Shown here: piece by piece, positions 61,795 through 64,000 of the stretch
How the letters are laid out: every line of letters starts with the position of its first letter
How positions within the stretch are numbered: the first letter of the stretch is position 1
NCBI RefSeq assembly: GCF_025602895.1
Contig: NW_026516261.1
Span: 186,001-250,000 of the forward strand
DNA from: Polychytrium aggregatum
Lineage: Eukaryota > Chytridiomycota > Chytridiomycetes > Polychytriales
Reading direction: 5' to 3'
Length of the DNA: 64,000 nt
Notes under the pieces: generated by a model
Databases searched by the model: none
What the model was told of the DNA's origin: nothing
What the model saw: only the letters and a program-made list of their open reading frames with translations
Made by a program: the position numbers and the translations under genes

Positions 61795-64000
61795 CCCCGA
61801 CCAGTTGCCACAATGCCTGCCACCCCAACGCACCGTCGATCATCGCATCGACATCGAACCAGGCTCGTCGCCTCCGTCAAGACCGACGTACCAACTGTCG
61901 CTGACGGAGATGGACGAACTCAAGCGCCAGTTGGATGACCTCCTCGCCCATGGGTTCATCCGCCCGAGCCAGTCACCGTATGGTGCACCAGTGCTCTTTG
62001 TCAAGAAGAAAGAAGGTGATCTCAGGATGTGCGTCGACTATCGCGCACTAAACAAACAGACCATCAAGAACACCTACCCGTTGCCCAGGATCGACGAGTT
62101 GATGGATCGTCTGAGTGGAGCAAAGGTCTTTAGCAAGATAGACCTCCGCTCAGGCTACCATCAGATCCGCATCCACGAGGATGATGTCCACAAGACCGCC
62201 TTCAGGACTCGCTACGGACTGTACGAGTTCCTAGTGCTGCCGTTCGGATTGACGAACGCACCTGCCACGTTCATGCAGCTGATGAACGATGTGTTCCGCC
62301 AAGAGCTCGACAACTCTGTCATCGTGTACCTGGATGATATCCTTGTGTACAGCAAGGATGAAGCGACCCATGAAGGTCATGTCGCCCGCGTGCTGGCCAA
62401 GCTACGCGAGCACAAGTTGTATGCCAAACTGTCCAAGTGTGAGTTCTTCAAGAATCAAGTCCCGTTCCTGGGACACGTTGTCTCAGGAAGAGGAATCGAA
62501 GTCGACCCCGCCAAGGTCAAGTCTGTGGTCGAGTGGCCGCCGCTCGCATGCGTCTCTGACGTGCAGTCGTTTCTCGGTCTCGTCAACTACTACCGCCGAT
62601 TCATCCCCGATCTGGCGCGCACTGCCGGTCCACTCACAGACCTACTCCGCAAAGAGTGCCCCTTCGTGTGGGACCACCCACAACGCCAAGCGTTCGAGAC
62701 CCTCAAGCACGCCTTGACGAACGCTCCTGTCCTCGCTGTGTTCGACCCGAACACGGATGTCTCCGTGCACACCGACGCCTCCGACTTTGCGGTGGGAGCT
62801 GTTTTGATGCAGGAGGGAAGGCCCGTTGCCTTCGAGTCGCGCAAACTGTCCCAACACGAGATCAACTATCCCGTGCACGAGAAGGAGCAGCTTGCGATCA
62901 TCTACGCGCTGCAGAAGTTCCGAGTGTACCTCCACGGTACCGCCAAGCCCTTCAAGATTGTGACGGACCACCAGTCACTGCGTTACCTCGACACCAAGAA
63001 GAACCTGAGCCGACGCCAAGCGCGATGGATGGAGTTCCTCGCCGAGTACAACTACGAGGTTGTATACCAGAAAGGCAAACTCAATGTGGTGCCTGACGCA
63101 CTGTCCCGACGCCCCGACTACCAATTGGCGTCACTGTACGAGTCGACTGTCAGTGTCGACAACACGATGCTGGATGTTGTCCGAGACAACATCGCCAACG
63201 ACAAACAGTTCGGAGAACTGTTCCGAAAGGTGTCTAAGCTCCCCAAGGACGACGAATCATCCGAGTACACAGTGCGTGATGGCCTGCTCCTCCTGAAGAA
63301 GGACAGCCGTGTCTGTGTGCCGGACATTCCGTCGTTGAAGACCAAGTTGCTCCAAGAGGTCCACGACTCGCCCCTCGCTGGACACTTTGGAGTCGAGAAG
63401 ACATACGACCGACTGGCCAAAGTCGCATACTGGCCTGGAATGAAGCGCACCGTCGAGAAGTACATCGAGTCCTGCCATACCTGCAAGATGGTCAAGTCAC
63501 GCACGACCCGAGAGCAAGGATTGCTGCAACCCCTGCCTGTTCCCGACCGCCCCTGGACCAGCATGTCCATGGATCTCATCACGCATCTACCGACGACCAA
63601 GTTGGACCACGATGCAATCGCTGTCTTTGTCGACAGGTTCAGCAAGATGGCACACTTTGTGCCGTGCCAGACGACATGCTCCGCGCCTGACCTTGCACTG
63701 CTGTTCTTCAAGCATGTGTTCAAGCACCACGGCCTCCCAAAGTCCATCGTCAGTGATCGAGACCCCCGATTCACCTCCTTGTTTTGGACAAGTCTGTTCG
63801 ACCATCTCGGCACCAAGCTGAACATGTCAACCTCGCACCACCAACAAACGGATGGACAGTCCGAGCGGACGATCCGCACCCTCGAGCAATACCTGAGGAC
63901 ATACGCCTCGACCAGCCAAGACGACTGGGACATACAGCTGAGTCATGCAGAGTTTGCATACAACACCGCCAAGTCGAGCACAACTGGCTTGAGCCCCTTT
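61795..64000 (+). pseudogene. pol: A6 Pol, continuation (RT, RNase H, integrase), runs off the window
   Basis: 61795-61799 is the CCCCG duplication; coding resumes at 61800. RT, RNase H, the HHCC finger and the integrase triad are present; the window ends before GPF and the chromodomain. Confidence 0.95.

Larger units (their letters stand above)
39085..64000 (+). mobile_element. Family A element, copy A5 (outermost of the nest, continues past the window)
   Basis: Starts with LTR positions 101-309, then gag and the first half of pol up to 42194, where A6 is inserted. Everything from 42195 to the window end belongs to later insertions inside it. The remaining pol should resume beyond 64000 with ACGGATGTCTCC after the A6 3' LTR. 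Confidence 0.85.
42195..64000 (+). mobile_element. Family A element, copy A6 (second level of the nest)
   Basis: 5' LTR 42195-42503, gag, and pol split by A7 at 44446/61795 with CCCCG duplications (44442-44446, 61795-61799). Pol resumes at 61800 and runs to the window end in the integrase region. The 3' LTR is outside the window. Confidence 0.95.

Overview
The window looks like a fungal nuclear heterochromatin block. The evidence is Ty3/gypsy elements with C-terminal chromodomains (chromoviruses), 5-bp target-site duplications (TSDs), AATAAA-type poly(A) signals and one plausible 79-nt intron with a CTGAC branch. Phylum cannot be fixed from sequence alone. About 93% of the window is LTR retrotransposon. 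I name five families A to E by LTR sequence. Family A is 5,467 bp with 309-bp LTRs and has eight copies here (A1-A8).

Layout. 1-3573: decayed minus-strand 5' ends of a C and a D element, plus a D LTR end on the + strand. 3574-12747: a second D element (pol and 3' part, minus), split by a complete minus-strand E element (5592-11669, TSD GAACC). 12748-18023: A1 (minus), its 5' LTR cut by A2 (18024-23490, +). 23491-23595: an inverted LTR fragment. 23596-28145: the only non-retroelement island, with an F-box/Sel1-like gene, a triple Cys/His zinc-binding gene, and the N-terminal part of an archaeo-eukaryotic primase (AEP) of the virus-like D5/PrimPol clade, cut by A3. 28146-39084: A3 (minus) carrying A4 (+, TSD GTGCG). 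39085-64000: a five-level nest on the + side, A5 > A6 > A7 (TSD CCCCG) > B (minus, TSD TGGTA) > A8 (+, TSD GTGGG). A5 and A6 run off the right edge.

How the elements work. Each complete element has gag, then pol in the -1 frame (protease, reverse transcriptase, RNase H, integrase with HHCC and DDE, GPY/F, chromodomain). Families A, D and E share the slippery heptamer G-GGA-AAC and B has G-GGA-AAT, each near the gag stop. The A, B and E pol frames have no ATG at their start. Families A, C and D prime from a 12-nt site matching the 3' end expected of initiator tRNA-Met. Families B and E lack it; instead a 12-nt site just inside the 5' LTR is complementary to a 12-mer in the LTR, in each case with its first base exactly 39 nt from the first base of a TATAAATA box. 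This is the layout of Tf1/sushi-type self-priming.

The A copies look identical by eye despite deep nesting, so amplification was recent and there is no sign of repeat-induced point mutation. Target duplications do not match around A2 and A3. Their flanks (GCCTG and CAGGC) are reverse complements inside one split LTR, as expected if an inversion between oppositely oriented A copies, or a misassembly, flipped the 4.5-kb gene island.
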